64,000 nt of DNA from Hermetia illucens (GCF_905115235.1 NC_051852.1:143020027-143084026); one strand, 5' to 3'; shown: positions 46,380-57,647, numbered from the stretch's first letter. A program made the numbers and translations. The notes: a model not told the origin generated them from the sequence alone.

Positions 46380-47990
46380 ACCGGCCCGTATCCATCCTTT
46401 CCTCGTTCTCCAAAATTTTTTAAAGATACCCACACTGTATATAGATCTCATGTTTTCGGGCCCGTACCGTGACATTCTTACCAAGTGAATTCCTAACTTG
46501 GATCGGAAAGTCATCATTTTTGCCCAAGCAAACATTAGATCGGTTTCTGTGTCCTTCAGATTTTGCTAACATATCCGCCTAGATCTTTTACATGGGGTCA
46601 GCTTTGACCTTTTTTAGTATCTCTGTGTACGACAGATTGCTCTTACTAGAGGTAACAATTGCCTCTGGGCGAATTCACACTTTGCTTTTTGTGATTAAAC
46701 TTGGTCCATCCTCCATTTTTGGTTACCTGAGGTTTCGTATCAATCACCGATGGTCGCACTAAGGGTTCAGGTTTCCTCATTTCTGAGTTTTTAGCTTCGT
46801 TCATCGGGACTAACACATGATTTTTTTCCTCTAAGGCGCCTGCTGATTCGCTAGTGCGTCACTATTTTTCTCCCGTACCTTTTTATGTGGTATTAGGTCG
46901 ATGACACTATGGTTAAGTGTCACTTGGGTCACCCATGGCCGGTTTTAGCTTTTGCTTGGGTGCTCTTTTCTCCTCCTGCGACATATTATAGAGGACCCTA
47001 ATGGCCGGATAGCTGAGTGGTTAGAGCACAAGACTGTCGTACGCTGGCGGCAGTGGGATTTGTATCGTGATTTGACGTCGGATACCAGTCGACTCAGCTG
47101 TAAATGAGTACTTGAGTCAAATCAGGGTAATAATCTCGGGCGAGCGTAATGCTGACCACATTGCCTCCTACAGTGTTCTGTAGTGTACCGTTACGGTCTT
47201 GAATGAAGTGCTCTAACACACTTCAAGGTCCTAATTCAATATGGATTGTTGTACCAACGATTATTAATAATGACTCTTACCATGTTTTTGATAGCTTGAC
47301 GAACGTTATACTTGTCATTTTATTAACTCGGACAGCTCAACTATTTCTGCTGCAAGCTGGATGAAGGGTAGTTTCTGCATGTCAGGACTCTGTTCTTAAA
47401 GAGTTCCGATCGGATCACCCCTTTAAACACTCCGTCACCCTTAGCCTTTAATGTACTTTGCTGACTTTTTGCCGTCGTTGGTATCGGTGGGGATCGAACA
47501 AATTGAGGAATTCCTACTGAATAGGTTAAACCCTTGATTTTGGAGTATCTTACGCGTCGAAACCGCCTTCATGGGTCAGCGATTTCCATCCAGCCCATCA
47601 TTGTTCGCCTTCGTTATTGATGTTCTTGGCAATGTCTTGCTTCGCTTGAACACCTCAGTTTCCAAATCTAAATCACGTGTAGCATTTTATAACACAGTGT
47701 AGGCGCGGTCAAGCGATATCGGCAACCGCTGCTCACTCCCAAAGGCCGCCGGTGCCGGAGTTCCGAGACCCTGCACAGTAACTTTCCTTTTTCTTACTTC
47801 TTCCATGTTGGTTTTATTTTCCGGGTATCCTTCTCTTAGCCATTTTTGTCAACGCACCAGAGATGATCAAATACTAGCCCATGCACAGTTAGAAAAGAAA
47901 AGTACATGAACACGTATTTTAACGTCAATAGGCATGCTCCTATCCGCCAGCTGGGGTTGCGTCTGATGGGAGATTTGGAAATTTCTCACA
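46380..47990 (-). mobile_element. R1-like LINE copy H (5' UTR and ORF1), SINE-interrupted
   Basis: The right end carries the 5' UTR block CCAAATCTCCCATCAGACGC, shared with the start of the element at 10.18 kb. ORF1 then begins MEEVRKRKVTVQGLGTPAPA at about 47805. Further left lies the KVKADPM-type motif near 46620. The frame is broken many times, and a SINE sits at 47003-47270. Confidence 0.65.
47003..47270 (+). mobile_element. tRNA-derived SINE, copy 1
   Basis: It begins GGCCGGATAGCTGAGTGGTT, a tRNA-like 5' end with an A-box (TAGCTGAGTGG). A degenerate B-box region (GTGGGATTTGTATC) comes about 55 bp later. A tRNA-unrelated body follows (TTTGACGTCGGATACCAGTC, GAGTCAAATCAGGGTAATAA, GAAGTGCTCTAACACACTTC) and a tail rich in TTA (CCAACGATTATTAATAATG). 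The second copy at 55.4 kb confirms the body and tail. The target-site duplication is not resolved. Confidence 0.75.
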
Positions 47991-48755
47991 AGCTGTCTAT
48001 CTGTCTGTTTGTTATAGTCAATTTACTTGGAAACTGATAAACCAATTGTCACGAAATCTTTTGAGAATATGTAGTCTGTGAATTCCTTACCATGCAACGA
48101 GTGACATCACTTTGCTCCCCACACATGTGGAAGGAGTGTATGAATTTTGTTTTTTTTTCACAGAATATGGTCAATTAGTATTTTTCGGAGTTGATAATAT
48201 TTTTGAAACTGAGTAAAAAACCGAGGACCGTTGGCTCAAAATGTGTGCTCCAAAAAATCTCCCATCTCTCGTTCTCAAAAAAATCAAAATGGTGTATCCA
48301 CACGAAATCTAGGCCTCGAAATACATCCTACTCCGTTATCTGCTTAAATGAAGGTAATAATAGGGTATTACTATATTTTAGAAATTTACCCGAAAACCCC
48401 TCTTTAGTCCATCCTAGAAGTACAAAGTTGGGTACAGTTATAACCAATAACATGATGCGTAATTTTGGAAAATGGACAAAAATTCAACTATTATTAACAA
48501 AGTTATAGAATGTCAAAATTGTGTATTTCACGTGAATTTATCGCAATCTAAGACGTGTATGACGTCATCATCATACAAAGCGAGCTCATATGAATGGCGG
48601 AGTTGGATTTTGGAAATACATGTCATGTATATCAAAAAATATTCTGAATAGGGAAACGTCAATAGGAAGTTTCTCACACAAGATGAATACAAAGTCTTTA
48701 TACCCGAAGCGTTCAGCTTCCAGAATTCTGACTTATTTTTTGAATACGGGCGACA
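47990..48755 (-). repeat. Dispersed repeat R, copy 4 (long form)
   Basis: Read on the plus strand it starts CTATCTGTCTGTTTG, passes ACACATGTGGAAGGAGTG and a T-run, and ends CCGAAGCGTTCAGCTTCC. It is therefore a reversed copy relative to 5.1 and 53.96 kb. The middle, with TATTAACAAAGTTATAGAATG, is also present at 56.3 kb. Confidence 0.45.
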
Positions 48756-48759
48756 TACA

Positions 48760-49425
48760 CCCATTAAAGAAGAAAAGAGATCTCTTGACAAATGCAAACA
48801 GAAGCTAAAGGAGATATCCAAGGAATTACTACGATGACATTCAGTGATCAAAAAGTACCGGGAAATTATTATTTATGCGAACCGGGCATGACAGAACCAG
48901 TAATTTGGCGGTATATGTCTGACGTTTCTTACATCAGCCAAGTTTTTACCTTTTGTGGAATTTTGTTGAGCAAAGAGTTTGTTTAAAATTTTGTGTTACT
49001 AATGAAACATCGGAAGACGGTTGCTAAGGACATGAGCTTTGAAGCGAATAATGCCCCAACTTCATGAAACGCATAATTACTGATGATGAGGCAGTGGTCA
49101 ATCTACTAGTTTGACATGTAGACAACATAGTTTGTTTAAGAATTGAGGGGTCCTAAGTCCGCATCCACTTGACGTCGGACCCGACCATGTGGGAAGCAAC
49201 TTACTTCCTCATTTTTTGGTCCACGGACCAAACTTCAAAAATATTAGGCGAAGACGGTTTTACGGTCATGTCGTTTTCTGCGAATTATATAAAAAAGCAT
49301 TGAACATCTGCGAGCCGCTTCGGTCACGCTGCTTCCAGGGCAGAGAGGAGGCAACGTCTGAAGATTTGCCTTTGCCCTGGTAAGAAACCGTAAAGCCGTC
49401 TGCGCCTAATATTTCATAAAGGCAA
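48760..49425. other. No feature recognised
   Basis: Short unrelated ORFs only. Confidence 0.35.
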
Positions 49426-49429
49426 GTCA

Positions 49430-49776
49430 AATGAGGATGGACGATTCCGTAGCCTACATAACGCCGAAATCTATGAGCGATACCATGACCGGTTGTGGAT
49501 AAAATCCGGCTCAATAGGTTACGGTGGGCGGGTCACTTAATCCGTATGGATGAGGATGATCCAGCCGGAAAAGTCTATAAGGGCAATATCTATGGTTGAA
49601 AAAGAAGACGAGGCAGATCCCGCCTAAGATGGAGCGATGGCGTAGGCCAGAATGCCAGACAGCTTTTAGGGATATTGAATTGGTGGACCTCGGCGCAAAA
49701 CGGGGATGTCTGGAGTTCCTTATTAAGGCAGGCCTAGACCGTATACCGGTTGTTGCGCCGTTGATGATGATGATGA
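49430..49776 (+). mobile_element. Family B copy B5, 3' fragment
   Basis: It starts at GAGGATGGACGATTCCGTAG and runs through RLRWAGHLIRMDEDDP-equivalent codons and the 3' UTR to GTTGATGATGATGATGA. It is close in sequence to B1 and B6 and so relatively recent. It is strongly 5' truncated. Confidence 0.8.
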
Positions 49777-50338
49777 GGTCAATAAGGATCAGAGTGGGGC
49801 TTTGAAAATGAGTCAAAGCAGAATGCGAGGACATAACCAAAAATTCCTTTGGCGGTCGTCAGGTGGATGCTATTTTGTTGAATATAAAATATATTTGCCT
49901 TAAAATTAAGTCGTTTCTGTTTTATTCATGAATTTCCGGCACTTTTTGATCATAGGGTCTTGTTGAGGGAATTCGAATAATGAGGAGTTGTGGTGTTAAT
50001 AATAAGTCTTAATTTTAATTTTGAATTTACGCTAAAAGCATTCAGGATATTAGGAAGGATTTAAAAAAATAAAGCGAGTATGTATGCATGTTAGTGAATT
50101 TTATATTTTTCTCTAAAAGCAGACACCAATTGCCATTGGGTGGTGATATGTGAATGTGGATTGTGGTGATACTCATTTATTTTGTGTTATAAAGGTGGTG
50201 AATGGACAAGAGGCTGAACCTGAAAATATATCGACTTCTACCGAATTTTCAATTCACAAAGCATCTGAGGTAGCTAATGAATCGAACGCCGAAATATTAG
50301 TATCATTTCACGTGGACCTGCAGCATAATATCTTCAAT

Positions 50339-51616
50339 TTATCGCAGTTGATTGGCCACAGTCAAAATTGAATACGAAGTTCTCATAATCTGCAATAAGA
50401 AAATAATGAATGTATCTTTTAGCGGAATTAATTATCCTTTTGTGGTCTTACTGACGCAAATGTAACCAAGGTAACTGGGAACATCTTTCCTGCGAGAACA
50501 ACTTTCGGTTTTTGGGTCATTTGCATAAAAATGATGGCAGTTTTCCTGAATTGCATTGACTGATCAAAAATATTTGAGAAATAAATTGCAGTCACCAATT
50601 CGTTTGTTACTACTGTGAAGTTGTTGACATAGTAGCAGCAAAAAAGGATTTGCGCGGCGGCCGCTACAGTGGATATGAAAAGCATCATGAGTTGTGTAAA
50701 GTTTATTACAAAAAAGAGGATGACAAGTATTTCCATGGCAACGGCAACCGCAGTGCTAGCAAATTGTATGAAGATGGTCGACGAAATAGCGTTTTGCAAT
50801 GTTTTATAGATCCTGAAATTGGTGAAGCGTTATTTTTCTAATGTCTGAGGTATAAAATTTAAAAAAGGTCACTTACTCCATTATAATCCGATGGTCCTCT
50901 ATACAACCAATGAAATCTTCATAATTTTCCTCTTGTGTTTTCGTAGGATCCCAGCCAACATTTTGAATCCGCTCTATTAGAATTTCGAGGTGAGCCCGTA
51001 ATATTATGAAGTACAAAGGAGCGGTCAAATCGTTTGTTAAATTCTGAAGACTTAAAACACAAAAACAGGAATATTGGAACAAAAGAGTTGTCCAATAAAT
51101 ACACATTGACTGTCGGAAGTCATACGGGGTCCAAACATTGAACATAAGGATTTTACCATTGGACAAGGCTGCGTTAAGAGCGGTTGATGCTGACACTAGC
51201 GAATAGAATATCGCCACTACTGAAGTGAGTCGATTACAGAACAATATTAACCCCTCCAGCTTTTCGACTTGACGCTCTGTAAGTCCCATACTGTCCAGTT
51301 TGGCAAAATGATCGTTGATACCAATTAACTTTAGCCGCATTTTCAAAATAACTGAAAACTTGAGTAGACACGTCACAACAGTTATGTTCATTGGAAAGTT
51401 ATCTGAAAATTCTTTTATGTCCCGAATATAAAACAATTGAGTTAGAAAGGATAAAATCGTTACAATATTGGGCACGACCAGAACAAACGTCACAAATGCT
51501 TTTTGCCTGAAATTATACTTCAAATCAGGATAAAATCCGTGGAATTTTGCATAATACCATATTCCATTTAAAAATCGTTCGGTATTCACTTTACTTCGAA
51601 TAATTTGCACTTCCAT
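50339..51616 (-). CDS. Odorant receptor Or3 (7tm_6), 3 exons
   Basis: Insect odorant receptor, minus strand. Exons: 51616-50877 (740 nt), 50812-50452 (361 nt) and 50389-50339 (51 nt); 383 residues. Introns are only 64 and 62 bp, with GTAAGT and GTAAGA donors and TTTCAG and CTGCAG acceptors. Landmarks: NVWTPYDFRQSMCIYWTTLL, NVGWDPTKTQEENYEDF, FAST at the start of TM5, NIFDQSMQFRKTAIIFMQM and the C-terminal IMRTSYSILTVANQLR. It aligns to Or4 without gaps in all three exons, and most residues agree. No stop or frame change. It has the same expected role as its paralogs, with unknown ligand. Changes cluster in the loops and TM4 (SMCIYW, QYSCFCVLSLQNL). Confidence 0.92.
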
Positions 51617-51670
51617 ATTGAATACGTTCAGGTGAACAGTTTAACCTGAACTAGGTGTGAAGCACGCCAT

Positions 51671-51678
51671 CTTATATA
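51671..51678 (-). promoter_or_regulatory. TATA box of Or3
   Basis: TATATAAG 55 bp before the ATG, exactly as in Or2. The conserved GCCAGTTTCCTTAATAAA block lies about 50 bp further upstream. Confidence 0.6.
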
Positions 51679-51975
51679 CCCCATATTTGTGGGTGTTAAT
51701 TAGGCCTCGTGCCAGTTTCCTTAATAAAAGATATGGGAAAGTTACACAAGAGCCCTTGTTCCTGTAAATTATTGAAAGAAGTAATGAAAATAACTGGTCA
51801 ACAGTCGCCTCCAACGAACCCCGAAACCATTGGCAATTAGATTTATTGAAGTAGTATTAGGTCTCATGAAATTTGTGGTAGGAAATGTTGAACATTGCGG
51901 AAATTTTCACTCATGATTTCTTTATAATTATACTGTTGAAATTCGAAGAAATGAACCCTGGATAATTCAGCAGAT

Positions 51976-52555
51976 CCAAACAAGACTTGGTGAAAAAAAG
52001 TTCTTCGAGAAGGTAACCACCCGTTCTTCACATTTACTCCCTCAGTATATAGGGAAACTGATCTCGTTATAAGAGGGTTAGGTAACTCTTACTCTAGCGA
52101 CAGGGTGCTAAAAGAAGTTCTTGGTCAATGGATAATAGAGACAGCAACCGCTCGCACTGCCTTTTCTTTATTTATACCTGAGTCGGTCAACAAAAAGCGA
52201 CTTAGTCACTCATCATAAGGCCAAGAAGCCGCCAACCAGTAAGGAACCCAAACCCTCCTTTAAGCAAATACCCATACCTACGCTTCAGTTGTCAAGGCAC
52301 GGAGACCCAATATCAATCTCCACCTCGACTCAGAAGTCAAACTTATATTGCAGATAGGGCACACTAGCACTTTCATTGAGCAATTTTGAACGCCCATACA
52401 ACTTTTTGCACCTTTTGTCGTTCGATGAAACCGGAGGTGCATTAGACGCTGTCTTTGGCAGTTTTCAGTCATTTGGGGTGGAGAACTTCGGATGCCCAAG
52501 TTTTACAACACACTTCATCGATGTCGATAGTAAAAAACAATTAAGTGATCACATT
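51976..52555. other. No gene recognised
   Basis: Intergenic. Weak ORFs on both strands without a domain. Confidence 0.35.
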
Positions 52556-52559
52556 CAAA

Positions 52560-53010
52560 AAGATCACCTATACTGAGATCAATTAGATGCTGGCTTTGGG
52601 AGTCGTTGAACAGTCACAAAAGTCTTGGTCTTTACTCGTCACCCCATATGATAGATCTTGGAAAAATCCGCGTTTGCATTGTTTTCCGAAGTGAACATTT
52701 TCACCATGAAGTACGATCATCTTTACATCTCATTCAGGGGATTTTCAGCCGGGTATATTCCTCCCAGGTCTAGATCTGGAGGATGCATTCTGGCGAATTC
52801 CACTAGATATAGCGGCTAAGGGTAAGGCCGCTTCCACAGTTCCAAAGTTCCAAAGGTCCAAAGGTCATGCCGTTTGGGCTCCGCATGCAGCGACTGATAG
52901 TTAAGCCACTCTTGCCTATTTGCGGCACAAGGGATTCGTATGCTGATGATGGCTTGCTGTTCATCAAGCAGACTTTTGATGCGCACCACTCTGCGAAGTA
53001 CCTCTCATCA
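52560..53010 (+). mobile_element. Gypsy-type LTR element fossil, RT fragment
   Basis: Scattered RT motifs of the Ty3/Gypsy kind are readable on the plus strand: LDLEDAFWRIPLD near 52.77 kb, VMPFGLRMQ near 52.87 kb and a YADDG catalytic motif near 52.94 kb. It is short and broken, with no LTRs found; an old remnant. Confidence 0.5.
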
Positions 53011-53890
53011 GGGAAGTAAATTCATCCCGGGACTATTATTGGTTATGGCACGATTTTAAGCACAAGGTACGTACCGCCTTAGATTTTCTGCATATAAGAG
53101 ACGACGCTGACTTCTTGGAAAGTAGAGATGGTATCAATGATTTGTAATCCACCGTTGGCAAACATGTTTTCGAAGAAGCGTCATTTTCGTTGATCTAAAA
53201 AAAAAGCTACTTTGCATTTTAACACGTAAGACGCGGCTTTAGTCTTGCATAGTTCTGACTTCGCTGAACTTTTCGCAATACAATATTCCTTGTTGTTAAC
53301 GGTGACGTTCAGCGAACCATGGTACCCTTCAACGTACACTATAAATAGCCTGACGAATAGATGGCCACTCGTTTATCTATGGATTTATGTCCCGGTCCGT
53401 TTTTTTCTTGATGACTTGAGAAATGCCCGAAGCTGCTCCAAAACCGATTCCCATTGTCTCTAATTGCACAAAGTCAATATGCAAATTGCCGCTGTCACTT
53501 TAATTTTATTTCTTCTATAGAAATACCGATCCCTCCGATTGGCGATTGGACCGGTGTCCGACATTTCCTGAATCAAAAGCATCCCGCTACAAACAGATCG
53601 CCCAGGGCTGATTCGAGGGTCGATCATGGCAATAGATAGGTGCCATCAGCTCCCTTCGATCCCATTCAGCCTAGACTGAATCACAGTTAGCCGAAATATC
53701 ACATTCAAAATCCTCAGTAAACTGTAAAATTACACGTAAATGAATGCGGCATGTTTTGGTGAAAAACGCTAGCAACTCGTGAACAGTTGTGAACTGACTG
53801 TCAACTTCAATTATTTTTTTACATTTTTTTCTTATCAGATATATAGGCTTACTCCGCCGCGAAGAACACCGGTGGTGGCATCTGTCAGTA
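53011..53890. other. No feature recognised
   Basis: Unassigned, possibly more decayed element sequence. Confidence 0.3.
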
Positions 53891-53893
53891 GAA

Positions 53894-53940
53894 TTAACAA
53901 CATTCGAAATTTATTCGAAATTTAGTTCGAATGTTGTTAA
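53894..53940. repeat. Perfect 15-bp inverted repeat (hairpin)
   Basis: TTAACAACATTCGAA at 53894-53908 and its exact complement TTCGAATGTTGTTAA at 53926-53940, with a 17-nt spacer that itself contains TTCGAA. It lies about 20 bp left of repeat R copy 5. Confidence 0.7.
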
Positions 53941-53961
53941 CCCTGCTGCGCCACAAGTTAA

Positions 53962-54445
53962 AACAACGAAACAAGTCGGAAACCGGAAGCGTGCGCTTCG
54001 GATACGAAAGGTTTTGTCTCTTCCTTATTAACATAATTTGAGGACATGTCTGTATGGTGGGTATTTTGTGGCGTCGACATCATATAGCGGTAGCTTCATA
54101 TTTTTTTCTCAGATTTTTCGGTTGGGTAGTTTCTGAGAATGGATCCGTAAAAGGAATTGTCATTTTCGAACCCCCGCCCTCCTTTAATTTGATATACAGC
54201 ACATGACTGGTGAAAAAATTGGTGGAAAAAAATGTATACCCCACATGAATATATTTGGTGGGTAAAAACTGTACATCCCCCTTTTGCATGTTTTGGAGAC
54301 CCCCTTAAATCAAATGTAGAAGGATGCAACACTGCGTGTATAGGGCGTTCATAGTATCCACCTTCTAATCAAATTTCGGTTCAACCGGTATAGCCGTTTC
54401 TGATAAAAGTGGGTGTAACAGACACACAAAACCTTAAAAGAGCAT
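53962..54445 (+). repeat. Dispersed repeat R, copy 5
   Basis: It starts AACAAGTCGGAAACCGGAAG, GCGCTTCGGATACGAAAGG. It passes CCACATGAATATATTTGGTG and CCCCCTTAAATCAAATG and ends GGGTGTAACAGACACACA. It gives the fullest left end of the family. Confidence 0.55.
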
Positions 54446-55190
54446 AAAGTAGACACGGTCTACTCCCTACTAAACTTTTTCGATCACGGAAAAAGCACTC
54501 GTTCAAAACCAATGCAGCAGACACATAAAGAAACTCCTTCATGCCTCAGCTGAAACCGAAACGGATAAACAGTAGCTCAACATAGTGATTTAAGAGCACT
54601 TCAACTCCACCCAGATCAGGCCTATTACGGAGGAGAATAGTCCAATCGATCGAACACTACTTTCAAGGGGCCTAAAAATTACTGTCTCCGCCTGAGGGTG
54701 ATAGGGAAGTGTAACCTTGCGATACATACGAAGGGTATGGAGATGGGCTAAAGTTGTCTTCATTCCCTTCTTAACAGGCTTCATACTAAAAGCAGCGAAG
54801 AAAACAAACTAATGTCCTAATGTCCATCCTTACAAATGTGCTTATGGCTTAGGTCGGTAGGTAAAGTAATGTATGCGTTATTGAACAAGAAAGTGCTTTC
54901 GATTGTGGATAATTCATTTACCACTTTTGCGAAGAAAAGTCTGAATATCATTTAGAGCCCTTTGATCTCGCTCTGTTTTGGTTATTGGCAGAGACAGGTG
55001 CGTGAAGCCTAACAACCTAAGAGCGCTACCACAATTAAAGACTACACGGCGATTTGGGCACAACTCTTTTAAAAACCTTCAAGAAAGCCAACCGCCCGGG
55101 AACACATCACATCATCACGAACTCTCCTCGGAAATATGCTCCCAGAGGACCATCCCCGTACCAAATAACCTTAAACACTAAGATCTCTTG
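54446..55190. other. No gene recognised
   Basis: A 64-residue minus-strand frame (54590-54784) has no recognisable domain. The rest is unassigned. Confidence 0.35.
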
Positions 55191-55194
55191 TGGA

Positions 55195-55375
55195 ATGAGG
55201 GCTGATTGCTCTCAGCTCCACATCATTTGCTTACCGCATCGATGAACAGCGATTCGATATGAATACAGCGTTTCCCAGTGCTACCTTCTAGGGTTCTCGT
55301 TCAGCCACTTGATTTTGACTCCCCAGGCAGCGTTGCCTCCCCATTTGGTCCTCGCCACTATGCAAACGAAACCGT
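55195..55375 (+). repeat. Block U, partial copy U3
   Basis: CAGTGCTACCTTCTAGGG and CCACTTGATTTTGACTCC match 34143-34230 (CGGTGCCACCACTATGG, CCACTTGGTTTTGATTC). Unlike U1 and U2, no family C RT is next to it. Confidence 0.45.
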
Positions 55376-55376
55376 A

Positions 55377-55620
55377 TAATAATAAGTTGGCGCAACGATC
55401 CAATTGGATCAGGGTCTTGAAGTGGGTTAGAGCACTTCATTAAAGACCATAACGACACACTACAGGATTACAATACCCTATAAGAGGCAATGTAGTCAGC
55501 ATTGCGTTCACCCGAAATTATTACCCTGATTTGACTCAGGTACTCATTCACAGCTGAGTCGACTGGTATCCCACGTCAAATCTCAATACAAATTCTCACT
55601 GTCACCAGTGAGAGTTGAAC
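55377..55620 (-). mobile_element. tRNA-derived SINE, copy 2 (5' truncated)
   Basis: The reverse complement of the copy at 47 kb. The tail (TAATAATAAGTTGGCGCAAC) is at the left, then the body blocks GAAGTGGGTTAGAGCACTTC and CAGCTGAGTCGACTGGTATC. The A-box part is missing. AACCGTA on both sides may be a short target-site duplication. Confidence 0.7.
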
Positions 55621-56055
55621 CGTACCCTTCCGTCTGATACAGCCTTAGTTTCAAATATAGGATGAAATTACTAAGCGATTAGAATCGTGAATAAAAGCCA
55701 CATGAGTTCCGCAAAACGAACTTTGAAAATATTAAGACTGCGAACGTTGTATTCACGCCCACTTATATGGAAGGCTATTGAGCAGTATACCAGCATCTAT
55801 CAAAGTTGGTGTAGAGGTGTCATGTTATGAAAAACTGAGCGGTCAAGACAAGATGATTAATGCAGATTCTTTTTTTAAGAAAGGAGAACTAGCAAACTTC
55901 CTATGAACTGACTCAATTTTATGACTATCACAATTGTAATGAAGAAAAGAATTAAAAATTATGATAGCGGAGGGTGAGCGTGTCGACATAATGATGGGTA
56001 AATCGAAGCTTCCTACCAAGTGTCATCCCAAGATCCCGGTGAAAAACAATTGCTC
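55621..56055. other. No feature recognised
   Basis: Intergenic, no match found. Confidence 0.35.
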
Positions 56056-56059
56056 ACGC

Positions 56060-56505
56060 GGAAGGGGGGTATCCATACATGCAAAAGGGAGGTATACATT
56101 TTTTTTTCATCAAATATGGTCATGTAGGGTATCAAATGATAGGTCTCTCTTCTGATATACCCTCCATATCGATATCAGTTTAAAAAAAATAATAATAATA
56201 TCATTATAATTTTAAACTGCGAAGCCCTCATTAAGTTAAGTTAGAATCAGGAAATTTTGCAGCAATGTAGGTTACAACATATCGCACTATTATCAACAAA
56301 GTTATAATAAGTCCAGTTGTTGCTTCTGTGCAAATTCAAGACTTTGAATGTCAGTATCACTCGAAAATGGATACTCTCACATAATGTATGGAGATTTTAC
56401 GTGCTAGGTTCTAATGGGGCACTCCAATCAAATGTTTTTATAAAAGATATACACAGAACCTTCCATACCTGTAGCGTCCAGCTTCCGGTTTCCCGCCTTG
56501 TTTAT
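56060..56505 (-). repeat. Dispersed repeat R, copy 6
   Basis: It runs from CCATACATGCAAAAGGGAGG and GGTATCAAATGATAGGTCTC to GTAGCGTCCAGCTTCCGG and TTTCCCGCCTTGTT, the reverse complement of the start of copy 5. It includes a short AATAATAAT run. Confidence 0.5.
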
Positions 56506-57124
56506 ATCTTTTTTATACCTTTTATACCCTCGGACAAACTCCTCTTAAAAACACGCATTTTTAAGAAAAAATCGGCTAGGCCGGTAGGACCATAACCGCC
56601 GTGATCATCAAAACTCTGGATACGAAATTCAACAATGGAAGGATTTAGAAGAGGAATGAACGGTGTGCTGGCTATGGGAGGATCATATAAGTCGCGAAAA
56701 TTAAAGGAAGAAGGAATGGAAGTAAAAATTGAAAAAAAAAAATTATCTGGGAGAAGCTGTGAGCTCAGATGTTCGAAGTTGGCAATAAATTCGGCGAGTA
56801 TTATAATGGGAACGAGAGGAGCGGGGCTAGAACAAGAAGTGCGGGCATGCGGCCAGAATAAGCAGAATTCACGGCGCTCAAGTCAGCCTTCAGTCCTCGC
56901 TAACTACTGGGAGTGCGGTTTCTTTATAAAGGCTTTATTAGGCGACATTAAAACTAAAAAGATAGTCGGATCTGTGAAACTACCTGAACCACGGAATAGC
57001 AACCGAGTTAGATGTTCCGCACGCAGGATATCACGCCTATTAGCGGCAAATCAAACATAGGAGCAACAAGAGAAGGGAGCAAAAGAGGGACGATTTCATG
57101 AGAAGAAAACAGAAATGATCTCAC
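56506..57124. other. Unassigned; possible small ORF and last exon
   Basis: A plus-strand frame of 141 codons (56635-57060) is Lys/Arg-rich with no domain and no promoter seen. On the minus strand TTTCACAG near 56982 could be an acceptor for the gene at 57.1-57.5 kb. It would give about ten codons before a stop that overlaps AATAAA. Both readings are speculative. Confidence 0.2.
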
Positions 57125-57128
57125 TTAC

Positions 57129-57547
57129 GCGAGTACCAGCCATGACAAATGTGGAAGAATCGTAGAACCAAGGCACGATCCATAAAGCGGGATCACGAAG
57201 CCAGGTAAGTCGTTCATCAACCGAGATACGTGGCTCTGGAATGAAGATGTTGAGATAATGGCCTCTGCCACATGTTTCCAGATAACAAAACGCTGGCCAA
57301 TTGGCAAATTTAAAAGAATGTTAACTGGGAAGCGAAAAGAACCATCTCCGGTGGATTTAAACGGTAAAATTTGTTCATCCTCCACCTTCACAAACGTTGC
57401 CGGCATTTGGTGCAATTCCACCTGTCTGGCCGACCGCGTGCTCGGAGGTGGCAGTGAGGAAGACGAACCAACAACTTTGTCGGCCAAACCAACACCAAGT
57501 GGTCGAGGAGAATCTGAAATGGTGGCACCGGAAAACGCTGTATTCAT
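57129..57547 (-). CDS. Candidate host gene, first coding exon
   Basis: An open minus-strand frame of about 139 codons starting MNTAFSGATISDSPRPLG. The track continues upstream to a near-start, but CAAAATGAAT is the best context. The frame ends at a consensus donor, CTCGC|GTAAGT, in phase 2. A TATATAAG stands 55 bp before the ATG, the same motif and distance as in the odorant receptor genes. The sequence has a Ser/Pro-rich N-terminal part followed by a globular-looking part (FRFPVNILLNLPIGQRFVIW). No signal peptide or known domain. The rest of the gene would lie to the left. Absence of internal stops over 419 nt and the promoter-donor pairing favour a real gene, but no homology supports it. 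Confidence 0.4.
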
Positions 57548-57601
57548 TTTGGTTTGGTGGCCGTAATACAATAGGCGTTTCGGGTGCTGATTTTCCCCAA
57601 T

Positions 57602-57609
57602 CTTATATA
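57602..57609 (-). promoter_or_regulatory. TATA box of the candidate gene
   Basis: TATATAAG on the minus strand, 55 bp upstream of the ATG at 57547. A family B LINE ends about 40 bp further upstream. Confidence 0.45.
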
Positions 57610-57647
57610 CGGCAAATAAAATAGTATTTGAAACTCCATCATCAACG

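Larger units (their letters stand above)
49985..51975 (-). repeat. Or duplication unit 3
   Basis: It is homologous to units 2 and 4 across the gene, about 350 bp downstream and about 350 bp upstream. The left limit lies about 200 bp right of the family B tail B5. Confidence 0.65.

Noticed and set aside
47003-47075. A functional tRNA gene
   Set aside because: The B-box is degenerate, no cloverleaf can be completed, and the sequence continues into a repeated SINE body.
50150-50371. Plus-strand ORF downstream of Or3
   Set aside because: It lies in the duplicated flank of the unit. Its frame is not preserved in units 2 and 4, and it overlaps the antisense of exon 3.
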